Assembly: GCF_012524165.2 (NCBI RefSeq) | Contig: NZ_JABACJ020000024.1 | Location: forward strand, 1 to 64,000 | Direction: 5' to 3' | DNA length: 64,000 bases | From: Faecalicatena faecalis | GTDB lineage: Bacteria > Bacillota > Clostridia > Lachnospirales > Lachnospiraceae | Part shown: one piece after another, positions 53,559 to 61,550 of the stretch | Layout: each line of letters starts with the position of its first letter | Position numbering within the stretch: position 1 is the stretch's first letter | Translations under genes and position numbers: made by a program | Notes under the pieces: model-generated | Seen by the model: only the letters and a program-made list of their open reading frames with translations | The model's database searches: none | What the model was told of the DNA's origin: nothing

Positions 53559-53585
53559 TTTCAAATTATTAGTAATAATTTGAAA
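53559..53585. promoter_or_regulatory. Perfect 27-bp palindrome after the LacI gene
   Basis: TTTCAAATTATTA, a central G, and the exact complement. It starts 7 nt past the stop codon. There is no T-run, so an operator is more likely than a terminator. It shares the core AAATTATTA..TAATAATTT with the palindrome at 53708. Confidence 0.5.
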
Positions 53586-53707
53586 TAGAGGGAAAGCAGT
53601 TTAGACGAAGTATTTCAGAAAAACGCAGAAATGTATTACAATTAAGAGAATCGATTTCTTGATAAGGAACCTAAAAAAATTAATAAAATAAAATTATTAA
53701 CACAATA

Positions 53708-53761
53708 AAATTATTAATAATTTGCAACCCTATTGACCGCTTTCGCCGCAGAGCTTATAAT
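53708..53761 (+). promoter_or_regulatory. Operator-like palindrome and promoter of the transaldolase gene
   Basis: The palindrome AAATTATTAATAATTT (53708-53723) lies 9 nt before TTGACC (53733-53738), with a 17-nt spacer to TATAAT (53756-53761). The promoter is near consensus; the palindrome repeats the half-site found at 53559. Confidence 0.7.
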
Positions 53762-53806
53762 CAGAAATATCAAAACAAAGGGATTTAGTTCAAGGAGGAA
53801 CGGACA

Positions 53807-54460
53807 ATGAAATTTTTTATCGACACAGCTAAAGTAGAGGATATCAAGAAAGCAAACGACATGGGAGTAATCTGCGGAGTGACAACAAACCCGTCACTGA
53901 TTGCAAAAGAAGGACGTGTTTTTGAAGAAGTAATCGCAGAGATCACATCTATCGTAGACGGACCGATCAGCGGAGAAGTTAAAGCTACAACAACAGACGC
54001 GGAAGGCATGATCGCAGAAGGAAGAGAGATTGCTAAGATCCACCCGAACATGGTAGTTAAGATTCCAATGACGGTAGAAGGATTGAAGGCTTGTAAAGTA
54101 CTTTCTTCAGAAGGAATCAAGACCAATGTTACTCTGATTTTCTCAGCGAACCAGGCACTTCTTGCAGCAAGAGCAGGCGCAACATATGTATCTCCATTCC
54201 TGGGACGTCTGGACGACATCTCTGTAAGAGGAACAGATTTAATTGCAGAGATCGCACAGATCTTCGAGGTTGCAGGAATCGAGACAGAGATCATCGCAGC
54301 AAGCGTACGTAACCCGATTCACGTAACAGACTGCGCACTTGCAGGAGCTGATATCGCTACAGTACCATACAATGTAATCGAGCAGATGACACATCATCCG
54401 TTAACAGATGCAGGAATCGAGAAGTTCCAGGCTGACTATAAAGCAGTATTTGGTGAATAG
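53807..54460 (+). CDS. Transaldolase, short (TalC/fructose-6-phosphate aldolase-like) type
   Basis: A 217-residue class I aldolase. It begins M-K-F-F-I-D-T-A, with G-V-T-T-N-P-S-L, the Schiff-base Lys in [14 protein letters not shown] and [11 protein letters not shown]. It moves a dihydroxyacetone unit in the non-oxidative pentose phosphate pathway. Followed by both halves of transketolase in one unit. Fructose-6-phosphate aldolase is the alternative function; the transketolase context favours transaldolase. Confidence 0.92.
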   Translation: MKFFIDTAKVEDIKKANDMGVICGVTTNPSLIAKEGRVFEEVIAEITSIVDGPISGEVKATTTDAEGMIAEGREIAKIHPNMVVKIPMTVEGLKACKVLSSEGIKTNVTLIFSANQALLAARAGATYVSPFLGRLDDISVRGTDLIAEIAQIFEVAGIETEIIAASVRNPIHVTDCALAGADIATVPYNVIEQMTHHPLTDAGIEKFQADYKAVFGE

Positions 54461-54496
54461 TCTGACAATGGAGAGCAAAGGGGTCATCCCTCTTTG
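54461..54496 (+). repeat. REP-like repeat, degraded copy
   Basis: Begins TCTGACAATGGAGAGCAAA, identical to the start of the 51720 copy, then GGGGTCATCCCTCTTTGA in place of the hairpin. It begins directly after the transaldolase stop and lacks the second hairpin arm. Confidence 0.7.
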
Positions 54497-54537
54497 AAAA
54501 AAATCTGTTTCAAACATAAAATTTAGGAGGAATTCCG

Positions 54538-55374
54538 ATGAACAAATTAGAATTGATGAAGACTGCAAACGAAGTCCGTAAGGGCATCGTGACAGCAGTT
54601 CACAGTGCAAAATCCGGTCATCCGGGCGGATCACTGTCAGCAGCAGATATTTTTACGTATCTTTATTTTGAAGAAATGAATATTGATCCGAAGGAGCCTA
54701 AGAAGGCAGACCGTGACAGGTTTGTTTTATCCAAGGGACACACAGCTCCGGGATTATATTCCACACTTGCAAACAGAGGATTTTTCCCTGTAGAAGATCT
54801 TAAAACTCTGCGTCATGTAGGTTCCTATCTGCAGGGACATCCAGATATGAAGCATATCCCGGGTGTAGATATGTCATCTGGTTCTCTTGGACAGGGAATC
54901 TCAGCAGCAGTCGGTATGGCTCTTGCTGCGAAGTTATCAGGAGATGACTACAGAGTGTACACTCTGCTTGGAGACGGTGAGATTCAGGAGGGACAGGTCT
55001 GGGAGGCTTCTATGTTAGCCGCTCATAGAAAACTGGACAACCTGGTTGTGATCGTGGATAACAATAATCTTCAGATTGACGGAGCGATTGATGAGGTCAA
55101 CTCTCCATATCCGATCGATAAGAAGTTCGAGGCATTTAATTTCCATGTAATCAATATCGATGGAAATGATTTTGATCAGATCGACGCAGCATTTAAAGAG
55201 GCGAAGACAGTCAAAGGACAGCCTACAGCAATCATTGCAAAGACTGTCAAAGGAAAAGGTGTTTCCTTTATGGAAAACCAGGCTTCATGGCATGGAGCAG
55301 CTCCGAATGATGAGCAGTATGAAGTGGCTATGAAAGATTTAGAGAAAGTAGGTGAAGCATTATGTCAGATGTAA
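54538..55374 (+). CDS. Transketolase, N-terminal (thiamine diphosphate-binding) subunit
   Basis: A 278-residue half transketolase. H-S-A-K-S-G-H-P-G-G-S-L is near residue 22, S-S-G-S-L-G-Q-G-I-S at about 118, and the thiamine diphosphate motif G-D-G-E-I-Q-E-G-Q...N-N-L-Q-I-D-G. The catalytic protein is formed with the second half, whose gene overlaps the end of this one by 13 nt. Split transketolases are common in Clostridia and archaea. Confidence 0.94.
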   Translation: MNKLELMKTANEVRKGIVTAVHSAKSGHPGGSLSAADIFTYLYFEEMNIDPKEPKKADRDRFVLSKGHTAPGLYSTLANRGFFPVEDLKTLRHVGSYLQGHPDMKHIPGVDMSSGSLGQGISAAVGMALAAKLSGDDYRVYTLLGDGEIQEGQVWEASMLAAHRKLDNLVVIVDNNNLQIDGAIDEVNSPYPIDKKFEAFNFHVINIDGNDFDQIDAAFKEAKTVKGQPTAIIAKTVKGKGVSFMENQASWHGAAPNDEQYEVAMKDLEKVGEALCQM

Positions 55375-56300
55375 AGAAAATTGCAACAAGAGAGAGTTAT
55401 GGCAATGCTTTAGCCGAATTAGGAAAGAATCATGAAGACGTAGTCGTACTGGATGCAGACCTTGCAGCAGCTACGAAGACAGGTGTTTTCAAGAAAGCAT
55501 TCCCAGAGAGACATATCGACTGTGGTATCGCAGAGTGTAATATGATGGGTGTGGCAGCAGGACTTGCTGCAGCAGGGAAAGTTCCATTTGCAAGTTCATT
55601 CGCAATGTTCGCGGCAGGACGTGCATTTGAGCAGGTTCGTAACTCCATCGGTTATCCGAAGCTGAACGTGAAAATTGGTGCGACACACGCTGGAATCTCT
55701 GTAGGAGAAGACGGTGCTACACACCAGTGCAACGAGGATATCGCGCTGATGAGAACAATTCCGGGCATGGTGGTCATTAATCCATCCGATGATATCGAAG
55801 CAAAAGCAGCCGTACAGGCAGCTTATGACCATGTAGGACCTGTATATATGCGTTTCGGCAGACTTGCAGTGCCGGTTATCAATGATAAGCCGGATTACAA
55901 GTTCGAGCTCGGAAAAGGTGTGGTGCTCCGTGAAGGAAAAGACCTCACGATCATTGCAACAGGACTTCCGGTAGCAAACTGTCTCGAGGCAGCAGAGAAG
56001 CTGGCAGCAGACGGAATTGATGCAAAGGTCATCAATATTCATACAATTAAACCATTGGATGAAGAATTAGTTGTTGCAGCTGCAAAGGAGACTGGAAAAG
56101 TCGTTACAGTTGAGGAACATTCCGTAATCGGCGGACTGGGCAGCGCAGTGTGCGATGTGCTTTCAGAGAAGGCTCCGACAAAGGTAATGAAGATTGGAAT
56201 CAATGATACTTACGGTGAATCAGGTCCGGCAGTTGAATTGGTGAAAAAATACGGATTAGATGCAGACAGCATTTATGAGAAAGTAAAGAGTTTCGTATAG
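55362..56300 (+). CDS. Transketolase, C-terminal (pyrimidine-binding) subunit
   Basis: A 312-residue second half with D-A-D-L-A-A-A-T-K-T, C-G-I-A-E-C-N-M-M-G-V-A-A-G, the T-H-A-G-I-S-V-G-E-D-G-A-T-H-Q segment and a C-terminal domain with V-E-E-H-S-V-I-G-G-L-G. Translationally coupled to the first half. Ends 36 nt before a REP-type hairpin that can act as terminator. Confidence 0.94.
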   Translation: MSDVKKIATRESYGNALAELGKNHEDVVVLDADLAAATKTGVFKKAFPERHIDCGIAECNMMGVAAGLAAAGKVPFASSFAMFAAGRAFEQVRNSIGYPKLNVKIGATHAGISVGEDGATHQCNEDIALMRTIPGMVVINPSDDIEAKAAVQAAYDHVGPVYMRFGRLAVPVINDKPDYKFELGKGVVLREGKDLTIIATGLPVANCLEAAEKLAADGIDAKVINIHTIKPLDEELVVAAAKETGKVVTVEEHSVIGGLGSAVCDVLSEKAPTKVMKIGINDTYGESGPAVELVKKYGLDADSIYEKVKSFV

Positions 56301-56335
56301 ACTTAAAAAGTTTAAGAGGAATTTGAGTGGATAAT

Positions 56336-56375
56336 AAAAGGGTCAGGCCCCCTTTAAAAGGGGTCTGATCCTTTT
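56336..56375 (+). repeat. REP-like hairpin, terminator of the transketolase unit
   Basis: Arms AAAAGGGTCAGGCCCC and GGGGTCTGATCCTTTT pair fully with two G-U pairs around a short loop and end in TTTT. Same family as 51720, without the ATGGAGAGC leader. Confidence 0.75.
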
Positions 56376-56412
56376 GTCATTGGTATTCAGAATATAAATT
56401 TGACTTGTGAAA

Positions 56413-56925
56413 CTATCTTTGACTCGTCTCTAAAGTTCCGCAATATTTATCAGTCAGTGTCGTGATCCACCCCTCCTTTGTGCGTGGGAAATGGAATAGT
56501 GTCACGGGCCACATATGGTTTTTAATTACGTCCTCCTGAATATGATTTAATTCGAAGAACTTCTTTGCATGTTTATGTGCGCAGGCTGGGTGTGTCATTC
56601 CATGAAAATGGTCTCCTGTCCGGGCGGCGTGGGTATGCCAGTCATAGAGGAACAGATCATGAAGCATTCCTCCCCGGGCAGCCGAACGGGCATCTAATTG
56701 GAAGAAGCGGCACAGGACATAGTTGTAATATGCCACATGCAGGCAGTGCTGGTAGCAGTTGGTATGTCCATGATGTGGATACAATTTCATGCGCAGCACG
56801 ACCGGATGCTCTGCAATATCTTTAATGCATTCATAGAAATCCTCTCCCCAGTCCCGTCGGAGGTCCTGCTTTACCTCTTTAGTCTCGCGTCTTAGATTGG
56901 TAAGTAATTTATTTTTTAATCTCAT
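56413..56925 (-). CDS. HD-domain protein, putative phosphohydrolase
   Basis: A 170-residue HD-superfamily protein. Metal-binding residues appear in Q-H-C-L-H-V-A, then G-G-M-L-H-D-L-F and T-H-P-A-C-A-H-K-H-A. The domain fills most of the protein. The start at 56925 has GAGGTG 6 nt upstream; a 193-codon frame from 56994 begins in AT-rich sequence with no ribosome site. Substrate unknown; it is convergent with the transketolase unit. Confidence 0.8.
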   Translation of the reverse strand: MRLKNKLLTNLRRETKEVKQDLRRDWGEDFYECIKDIAEHPVVLRMKLYPHHGHTNCYQHCLHVAYYNYVLCRFFQLDARSAARGGMLHDLFLYDWHTHAARTGDHFHGMTHPACAHKHAKKFFELNHIQEDVIKNHMWPVTLFHFPRTKEGWITTLTDKYCGTLETSQR

Positions 56926-57187
56926 AATAAACACCTCGGATTTTTTGATTTTTCCTATTTTTATTATCATAACATCGGACTTTAATGGATTCAATTTTTC
57001 TGTAGAAAATTTAAGAAAAATATGATATTCTCTTAATATCTATACTGTGTTTCTTTAGTTTCATTGGACCTTCGATGTTCAATTATATGCGGTATTGGTC
57101 ATGAGGGGATAAAAGTCCCATCAGAGAATCTGTTCCATTTCGGAACACTTTTCACACAGTAACTATCCAACTACGATATATACATAG

Positions 57188-57783
57188 GGTATTATAATTA
57201 GTCATGCCCATCTTCTGGTGAAAGCTAATCAGGAGATCTTGACGAGATTCATGCAGTCCATGAATTCGACATATGTCGAAGGATATAATGCCAAATACGA
57301 CAGAAGTGGACACGTTATCCGGGGCCGTTACTATAGTAACTGCGTGGATACCGAAGAATATTACTGGTGCTGCTTCAGGTACATCCACAATAATTCGGTG
57401 AAATCCTTCTGATGAGGGAACTGTATGACTATGATTATAGCGGTGCGGCGGAGTATTTTGCCAGGACCTGTGAGCTTCTTGATGAGGGTTCATATCAGAT
57501 GTTAGAAACCTAGGTTCAGACTTCAGAATAGTTTTGGAATTTCCGTCACCTGTTCGGATAGAAGTCATTCCTCGACACCGTTGAAGATGAGCGGATACAT
57601 AACTATGAATAGGTTAAGATTCTAGTCGAAAAATATATGTTTGAACATAAAATTGAAGAGGTTCAGATTATATTGACAATTGCACCAGTAAAACAAGACT
57701 TTCTGAAGGTCTGCAGACGGAAAACCGGACTTTCCGTGAGAAAAATTGAGAATATTTTGAAAATGGACAGCAAAAGGGCCTGA
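57188..57783 (+). pseudogene. Degraded REP-associated tyrosine transposase (RAYT)
   Basis: Two adjacent frames together read like the C-terminal three quarters of an IS200-like RAYT. The metal motif H-A-H-L-L-V (57203-57220) leads into T-R-F-M-Q-S-M-N-S-T-Y-V, R-S-G-H-V-I-R-G-R-Y, E-E-Y-Y-W-C-C-F-R-Y-I-H-N-N and, after a frameshift near 57410, a frame to TGA 57781 ending T-G-L-S-V-R-K-I-E-N-I-L-K. That second frame has four stops, all TAG (57511, 57529, 57559, 57610). No intact start or catalytic Tyr region is certain. Its last codons match the leader of the REP-like repeats. Upstream, 56926-57187 shows only small hairpins. Confidence 0.75.
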
Positions 57784-57796
57784 CCCTCTTGCGAAC
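57757..57796 (+). repeat. REP-like repeat at the RAYT 3' end
   Basis: AAAATGGACAGCAAAAGGGCCTGACCCTCTTG-like sequence (57757 on) aligns with the leader and left arm of the 51720 repeat, but here it doubles as the last codons and stop of the RAYT relic. The right arm is missing. Confidence 0.65.
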
Positions 57797-57895
57797 TCCC
57801 CCGCCTATTTTTGTCGAACGCACATGACATCAAGCGATAAATTCAGCCTTTTCGTTATGCTATGCTGTAGAAAAATTTTATTTGAGGTGATTGTA

Positions 57896-59065
57896 ATGGA
57901 GAGACAGATTCCTAAAAATGTGCGTCAGATCGGGAATGTCAGTGACAGCCCGAAGATTTATGTAGAAGATTATGTAGATACATTTTTCGCTCAGTTGTGC
58001 GAAAAAGCAGGAGAGACACCAATCGGTGCATTCCTGGTAGGAGATATGCAGAAAACGGACGAGGAGGAGTACGTATACATATATGGAGCAATCCAGATGC
58101 ACGACCTGAAAATGTCGGGCAATGATTATGTAATTGATGATGATACATGGAAGAAAGCGTATGAGGATTGCAAGCAGTATTTTGAGGATGGGGAGATGCT
58201 GGGATGGTTTGTTGCCCACCAGGGAGTACCGCTTAGGCCGGAGCATGGCACGGTAAAGCTTCACAAGAGATCGTTCCCGAAGAAAAATACGATCTTTATT
58301 ATGAAAGATCCGATGGAAAAGGACGAGGTGTATTTTGTACAGAAGTTCAATGATCTGATGGAAATCGGAGGACATTATACATATTATGAGAAAAACCCAT
58401 GTATGCAGAACTATATGATCTCGTCAAGAAAGAAGAATGGGGTGAGTCCCTCGGAAACTGTTGAAGATCGAGCTGCAAAGGACTTTCGTAGTCTGGTCAG
58501 AACCCGCGAGGAACAGCAGCGCCAGAAAAAAACAAACCGTCTGATGTATGCAGTCAGTGCCTGCCTGGTACTCATCGTGCTCATCATGGGTGTGACCACG
58601 ATCAATAACTTTGATAAGATGAAATCGGTTCAGACCGCCCTGAATAAGATATCGAGTTCCGCATCGAATGATGCACAGTCGGTGGAGGCAAAGGAGACAA
58701 GCGGATCAGTAACTGCCGTAACGGGAGAGGCCGCGGGTAAACAGATAGGGCAAGAAGACAGTGGACAGGCTGCCGGAGAGGAAGAGGGACAAGCCCTCGG
58801 TGAGACCACCGGCGGTTCAGGGGACCAGAATGCAGAGGATAGCACTGATAGTAAGGATTCCGGAAAGGAAGGTGCCGATACATCAAAATCCGATGTAAAG
58901 GACAATGGCAGTGATGGTGTCTATGTTGTTGAGCAGGGAGATACCCTTGCAATCATAAGCCGAAAAATGTATGGAGATGTGAACCATGTGGAATCCATCT
59001 GCAAAATGAACGGACTCACCAACGGAAATTTGATCTATGTCGGTCAAAAACTCGTGCTGCCATAA
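57896..59065 (+). CDS. Membrane protein with degenerate JAMM/MPN-like domain and C-terminal LysM
   Basis: A 389-residue protein. Residues about 20-170 look like an MPN/JAB fold: P-I-G-A-F-L-V-G, Y-V-Y-I-Y-G-A-I, D-D-D-T-W, then G-W-F-V-A-H-Q-G-V-P where active enzymes have G-W-x-H-S-H-P. At least one metal-binding His is missing, so it is probably non-catalytic. A basic stretch and one span at about 215-235 follow, then a long E/S/G-rich linker and a LysM domain at 342-388 (V-E-Q-G-D-T-L-A-I-I). Topology should be N-terminus inside, LysM outside on peptidoglycan. The start at 57896 replaces an upstream frame without a ribosome site. The MPN call is tentative. Confidence 0.75.
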   Translation: MERQIPKNVRQIGNVSDSPKIYVEDYVDTFFAQLCEKAGETPIGAFLVGDMQKTDEEEYVYIYGAIQMHDLKMSGNDYVIDDDTWKKAYEDCKQYFEDGEMLGWFVAHQGVPLRPEHGTVKLHKRSFPKKNTIFIMKDPMEKDEVYFVQKFNDLMEIGGHYTYYEKNPCMQNYMISSRKKNGVSPSETVEDRAAKDFRSLVRTREEQQRQKKTNRLMYAVSACLVLIVLIMGVTTINNFDKMKSVQTALNKISSSASNDAQSVEAKETSGSVTAVTGEAAGKQIGQEDSGQAAGEEEGQALGETTGGSGDQNAEDSTDSKDSGKEGADTSKSDVKDNGSDGVYVVEQGDTLAIISRKMYGDVNHVESICKMNGLTNGNLIYVGQKLVLP

Positions 59066-59146
59066 AGCGAGGTCTTTCACGAGGTGCGAATTTATGATAT
59101 AATGCTCGGGTAAGATGAACGAACAGTAAGTAATAAGGGGATCAAA

Positions 59147-60340
59147 ATGAAGCAAAAGAAGAACCCGAATTTAAAGGTCGCTGAACCTGCGAATTTGGAG
59201 AAGTTAAAGAAAGCCGCCAGAAAGCGCAAGCGGGACGCGATGAAGAAGTGGGGAATCATAGCAGTCCTGGCGGTCATGATCATAGGTGGAACTTACCTGT
59301 TGATAAAGAACCAATCCTATACCACCGTGCGTGAGGCCGCCACTTACGCCGATGAGACGTCGGATACGAACCGTTATGCTCAGTTCGCGGATGGGATTGT
59401 CCGCTACAGCAGGGACGGGGTGGTCTATCTGAACCGGAAGAACGAGGAACAGTGGATTTCACCATGTCAGATGCAGAACCCCGTGATCGATGTCAATGAG
59501 GAGACCTTTGCCGTAGCAGACAACGGCGGGAATTCTATCCTTGTATTTACAGAGGAAGGGCTCAAAGGTGAAATCGAGACGACGCTCCCAATTGAAAAGA
59601 TGTCGGTCTCGAACCAGGGAATCGTAAGTGTAATCTTAAAAAATGAGAATGCCCCCATGATTGTATCCTATGATGCCACAGGCAACGTCCTGGTCGAGCA
59701 TCAGGTCACTGTAAGCAGTACAGGCTATCCCTTAGCTTTGGACATATCCCGGGATGGCATGACGCTGGCAGTATCTTACCTCTCCACGAAAAATGGTGCA
59801 CTTAAGTCCAAGGTCGCATTCTATAATTTCGGGGAGGCTGGTAAGTCAAAGACCGACAATGAAGTGGGAATGGAAGAATATGACGGGAAGATCATCCCGG
59901 AGATATATTTTATGGATGATAGTACGTCCGTAGCAGTCAGCGACAGCTCCTTTATCATATATGAAGGAACAGATGCGCCTAAGAAACAGAAGGAAGTAGA
60001 ACTGAATCAGGAAATTAAAAGTGTATTCCATACAGATGAATATATCGGTTTTACACTTTTGAATAAAAAGAAGTCAGGATATGAGGCGCGGCTCTACAAC
60101 AAGTCTGGAAAGCAGATCATGGACAAAGCATTTTCTGGAGAATATAGCAATATTAAGATGATAAAAGATGAGATCATTATGTTTTCGGGTTCAAAGTGCT
60201 GCATCATTACAAAAAATGGTGTACAGAGGTTCAAAGGAGACCTGAAGGCAGAAGCATTAGAGGTCATCCCTACATTTGGGGTGAACAGATACCTTGTGAT
60301 GAGCGCAAATGAACTTCGGGTAGTTTATTTGACGAAATAG
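59147..60340 (+). CDS. DUF5711 family membrane-anchored beta-propeller protein
   Basis: A 397-residue protein with a basic cytoplasmic N-terminus (K-K-A-A-R-K-R-K-R-D-A-M-K-K), one span at about 36-54 and a large outside domain of repeated beta-strands. Those strands (for example F-A-D-G-I-V-R-Y-S-R-D-G-V-V-Y-L, T-F-A-V-A-D-N-G-G-N-S-I-L-V-F) read as a propeller. The family is common in Lachnospiraceae next to cvpA, as here, and is uncharacterised. Nine nucleotides separate it from cvpA. Confidence 0.8.
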   Translation: MKQKKNPNLKVAEPANLEKLKKAARKRKRDAMKKWGIIAVLAVMIIGGTYLLIKNQSYTTVREAATYADETSDTNRYAQFADGIVRYSRDGVVYLNRKNEEQWISPCQMQNPVIDVNEETFAVADNGGNSILVFTEEGLKGEIETTLPIEKMSVSNQGIVSVILKNENAPMIVSYDATGNVLVEHQVTVSSTGYPLALDISRDGMTLAVSYLSTKNGALKSKVAFYNFGEAGKSKTDNEVGMEEYDGKIIPEIYFMDDSTSVAVSDSSFIIYEGTDAPKKQKEVELNQEIKSVFHTDEYIGFTLLNKKKSGYEARLYNKSGKQIMDKAFSGEYSNIKMIKDEIIMFSGSKCCIITKNGVQRFKGDLKAEALEVIPTFGVNRYLVMSANELRVVYLTK

Positions 60341-60348
60341 GAGAGAAT

Positions 60349-61167
60349 ATGGATAACTGGTTATTGATAATCGTCGGCGTGATATTTCTGATCTGCATTG
60401 TAGTGGGATTTGTGAGAGGCTTTTTTAAGAGCGCTCTGTCCCTTCTTTCTACGGTGCTCACCATTGTACTGATGATTGTGCTGAATCCTTATGTAGCACA
60501 GGCATTAACGAAGTATACGCCAATAGACGATATGATAGAGAAAAAATGTATCGAAGCATTCATGCCGGATATTTCTACGGAGGAATTGGCGAAAGTAGAT
60601 TTAAGTGGGACGCCTCTGGCAGATTTGAGCGAGGATGATCTCGCCAATTTAAAACAGTTGGATTGGGAACGTCTTGGGATTACAGCAGGGGATATCCTCA
60701 AGGTGATAGGAGATATTCCGAAAGATGTACAGATCAAGCTGATTGAAGATTCGACCCTCCCCAGCTTTATGAAGGAGCTGATACTGGAGAATAATAATAC
60801 TGCAATCTATCAGGAACTGAACGTAGCCAATTTCCCGGAATATGTAGCTTCATATATCGCCAGAATGGTAATCAAGGTCTTATCATTCCTGGTGACGTTC
60901 CTGCTTGCCGTCATAATCGTCAAGGCCTTGATGGCGGCAGTAGATATTATTGGGGAGCTTCCGGTCGTGGGGACACTGAACCACTTAGCAGGCGGCGTGC
61001 TGGGTGTTTTTGTGGCGCTTCTAATTGTGTGGCTGGGATTTCTGGTCCTTACCATGGTATATTCCACTGTGGTCGGAAAGCAGTGCTTTGATATGATTGA
61101 GAGCAGCCAGATCTTGACATTTTTATATGATAAAAATATATTGCTTCAGAAGCTCGTGAAGTTCTAA
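60349..61167 (+). CDS. CvpA family membrane protein
   Basis: A 272-residue protein with two N-terminal spans (I-I-V-G-V-I-F-L-I-C-I-V-V-G-F-V-R-G-F-F-K-S), a polar middle of about 110 residues, and two more spans containing V-G-T-L-N-H-L-A-G-G-V-L-G. CvpA proteins are linked to colicin V export and to envelope or surface processes; their exact function is unclear. Last gene of the LysM-DUF5711-CvpA group. Confidence 0.85.
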   Translation: MDNWLLIIVGVIFLICIVVGFVRGFFKSALSLLSTVLTIVLMIVLNPYVAQALTKYTPIDDMIEKKCIEAFMPDISTEELAKVDLSGTPLADLSEDDLANLKQLDWERLGITAGDILKVIGDIPKDVQIKLIEDSTLPSFMKELILENNNTAIYQELNVANFPEYVASYIARMVIKVLSFLVTFLLAVIIVKALMAAVDIIGELPVVGTLNHLAGGVLGVFVALLIVWLGFLVLTMVYSTVVGKQCFDMIESSQILTFLYDKNILLQKLVKF

Positions 61168-61197
61168 AGGAAATAAAAAATAGAAGTGTATGATTCG

Positions 61198-61234
61198 AAT
61201 ATCTCATAAACATGATGTTTATGGGATATTTTTT
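61198..61234 (+). terminator. Terminator after cvpA
   Basis: AATATCTCATAAAC (61198-61211) and GTTTATGGGATATT (61217-61230) pair over 14 positions with one wobble, followed by TTTT. Confidence 0.88.
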
Positions 61235-61360
61235 AATTATATAGGAAAGTTCTTCGAATTTTCCTATATAATTAAAACCCTCCGGGGGGTGCGCACTTCG
61301 CGCAAGAGGAAGATGGCCGCAAGCGGCCGCGCTACGGCGCGAGTTTGGCAAGCCAAACTC
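61235..61360. repeat. Cluster of five consecutive hairpins
   Basis: A perfect 14-bp AT-rich hairpin (arms 61235-61248 and 61260-61273) is followed by four GC-rich ones: TGCGC/GCGCA (61290-61304), GGCCGC/GCGGCC (61315-61328), GCGC/GCGC (61329-61340) and GAGTTTGGC/GCCAAACTC (61341-61360). The last three abut without spacers. The GC-rich part stands out from its AT-rich surroundings. No convincing gene is here, and 61361-61550 holds only AT-rich leader sequence. It may be a palindromic dispersed element or a structured RNA. Confidence 0.7.
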
Positions 61361-61550
61361 TTTGCATATTCGTATTTTATTCATGAATTATAGTACAATA
61401 TTCAACTAAAAAAAAGAATGAATATAAATAGTACGAATTTAGAAGAAAATTGTAATAGCGGAAAATTTATGCAACGGATATAGTATATTCAGATGGTTTT
61501 CTGTAGGCCTAAGTCCTGCAGAATAAAGAGAAAAGTAAGGAGGATGTGTT

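Noticed and set aside
53559-53585. Intrinsic terminator after the second LacI gene
   Set aside because: Perfect palindrome but AT-only stem and no T-run; the shared half-site at 53708 favours an operator.
51720-57796. CRISPR-like array from repeated hairpins
   Set aside because: Copies are kilobases apart, diverged, and lie at gene ends or inside the RAYT relic; no regular spacers.
61190-61393. 67-codon frame across the hairpin cluster
   Set aside because: It runs through terminator and hairpin sequence, and its ATG has no ribosome site; the sequence is explained by palindromes.
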